From positions 62,001 to 126,000 of the forward strand of contig JAIXXJ010000021.1 of NCBI GenBank assembly GCA_027490815.1: 64,000 bases of DNA, in the 5' to 3' direction. Positions 63,548 through 64,000 of the stretch are shown here, piece after piece; the first letter of the stretch is position 1; each line of letters starts with the position of its first letter. The notes beneath the pieces are model-generated. The model made no database searches. It was given only the letters and a program-made list of their open reading frames with translations, and was not told the DNA's origin. Both the position numbers and the translations under genes were made by a program. The DNA is from Streptomycetaceae bacterium. Lineage in GTDB: Bacteria > Actinomycetota > Actinomycetes > Nanopelagicales > Nanopelagicaceae.

Positions 63548-64000
63548 ATGAAGAGTTTTGATCTCTTAGGTCATTTTGGCCAATACGGTGGGCGATTTGT
63601 GCCGGAAGCATTAATCGAGGCATTAGATGAATTAGAAGCCGTACATAATCAAACACAGAAAGACCCAGTATTTCTTGCTGAGCTAGCAGAACTTCATCGC
63701 ACCTACACGGGACGTCCTAGCATTATTACTGAAGCAAAGAGATTTTCAGAACATGCTGGTGGTGCACGTATTTTTCTAAAGCGTGAGGACCTTAACCACA
63801 CCGGTAGCCACAAGATTAATAATGTACTTGGTCAGGCGCTCTTGACTAAGCGAATGGGAAAGAAACGAATAATTGCAGAAACTGGTGCTGGCCAACATGG
63901 TGTTGCCGCAGCAACAGCAGCAGCACTGATGGGTTTGAAGTGCGTTGTTTATATGGGCGAAGAAGATACTCGTAGGCAGTCACTCAATGTTGCAAGAATG
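63548..64000 (+). CDS. trpB: Tryptophan synthase beta chain, 5' part
   Basis: PLP enzyme joining indole and serine. The first 151 codons are in the window and run off its end. Visible blocks are [20 protein letters not shown], the PLP lysine in HTGSHKINN (Lys89), and [20 protein letters not shown]. The start ATG lies three bases after the trpC stop. It is not in the ORF track because the frame has no stop here. trpA probably follows outside the window. Confidence 0.95.
   Translation, partial: MKSFDLLGHFGQYGGRFVPEALIEALDELEAVHNQTQKDPVFLAELAELHRTYTGRPSIITEAKRFSEHAGGARIFLKREDLNHTGSHKINNVLGQALLTKRMGKKRIIAETGAGQHGVAAATAAALMGLKCVVYMGEEDTRRQSLNVARM

Noticed and set aside
1-64000. tRNA, rRNA, tmRNA, CRISPR arrays, insertion sequences, integrases or prophage genes
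   Set aside because: I looked through the intergenic gaps and the ORFs and saw none; the gaps are mostly under 300 bases and are explained by promoters, riboswitches and terminators.

Overview
The window looks like a compact chromosomal segment of a small-genome, AT-leaning actinobacterium. The gene set and order resemble freshwater acI actinobacteria (Nanopelagicales), but this rests on gene content and not on a database search. Supporting signs are the actinobacterial dcw order (mraZ-rsmH-ftsL-ftsI-murEF-mraY-murD-ftsW-murGC-ftsQZ-pgeF-yggS-sepF-yggT), a PriA-type HisA, class II DAHP synthase, CrtYc/CrtYd split lycopene cyclase, a PASTA kinase, DUF3040 and DUF6504 proteins, an actinobacterial LexA box and many leaderless promoters. 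I count 67 genes, two of them cut by the window edges. I see no tRNA, rRNA, CRISPR array, insertion sequence, prophage or defence island, and no gene-free stretch longer than about 300 bases.

Layout. 1-4.1 kb: end of an inositol monophosphatase-like gene, then rplS-lepB-rnhB-dprA-era. 4-12 kb: two EamA-type exporters, a 73-codon orphan, pfkA of the pyrophosphate-dependent type, class II aroG, ogt, nfo and a PASTA Ser/Thr kinase. 11.8-13 kb: a TPP riboswitch driving a PnuC/PnuT-family transporter and a small P-loop kinase, probably thiamine salvage. 13-23 kb: a carotenoid island (crtYc-crtYd, crtB, crtI, a GGPP synthase, then ybaK-crtA-cruF-cruG-crtD-like), interrupted by metF and a CDP-alcohol phosphatidyltransferase. 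23-24.4 kb: TauE/SafE and DoxX membrane proteins. 24.4-29.6 kb: an SOS cassette (LexA box, DUF6504, dnaE2, dinB) and a DUF3040 protein. 29.7-46.5 kb: the division and cell wall cluster, preceded by a five-register MraZ operator. 46.5-49.8 kb: ileS on the minus strand under a T-box. 49.9-55.6 kb: a lysine-rich DksA-like protein, lspA, rluD and dnaE1. 55.7-64 kb: hisD-C-B-H-A(priA)-F-I, trpE, an untracked 56-codon membrane protein, trpC and the start of trpB.

How it works together. Genes are packed with 1-, 4- and 8-base overlaps (TAATG, ATGA), implying long translationally coupled operons; convergent genes overlap by 24-41 bases. At the heads of at least nine transcription units a TANNNT hexamer lies 6-7 bases before the start codon with no Shine-Dalgarno sequence, the expected look of leaderless mRNAs. 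The carotenoid genes could make a monocyclic gamma-carotene that is hydrated, desaturated, glycosylated and perhaps ketolated. PriA probably supplies the missing TrpF activity. MurE carries the DNPR motif of meso-diaminopimelate-adding enzymes. The most novel-looking items are the riboswitch-controlled transporter/kinase pair, the composite carotenoid island with a variant CDP-alcohol transferase, and the conserved-looking small membrane ORF in the trp operon.
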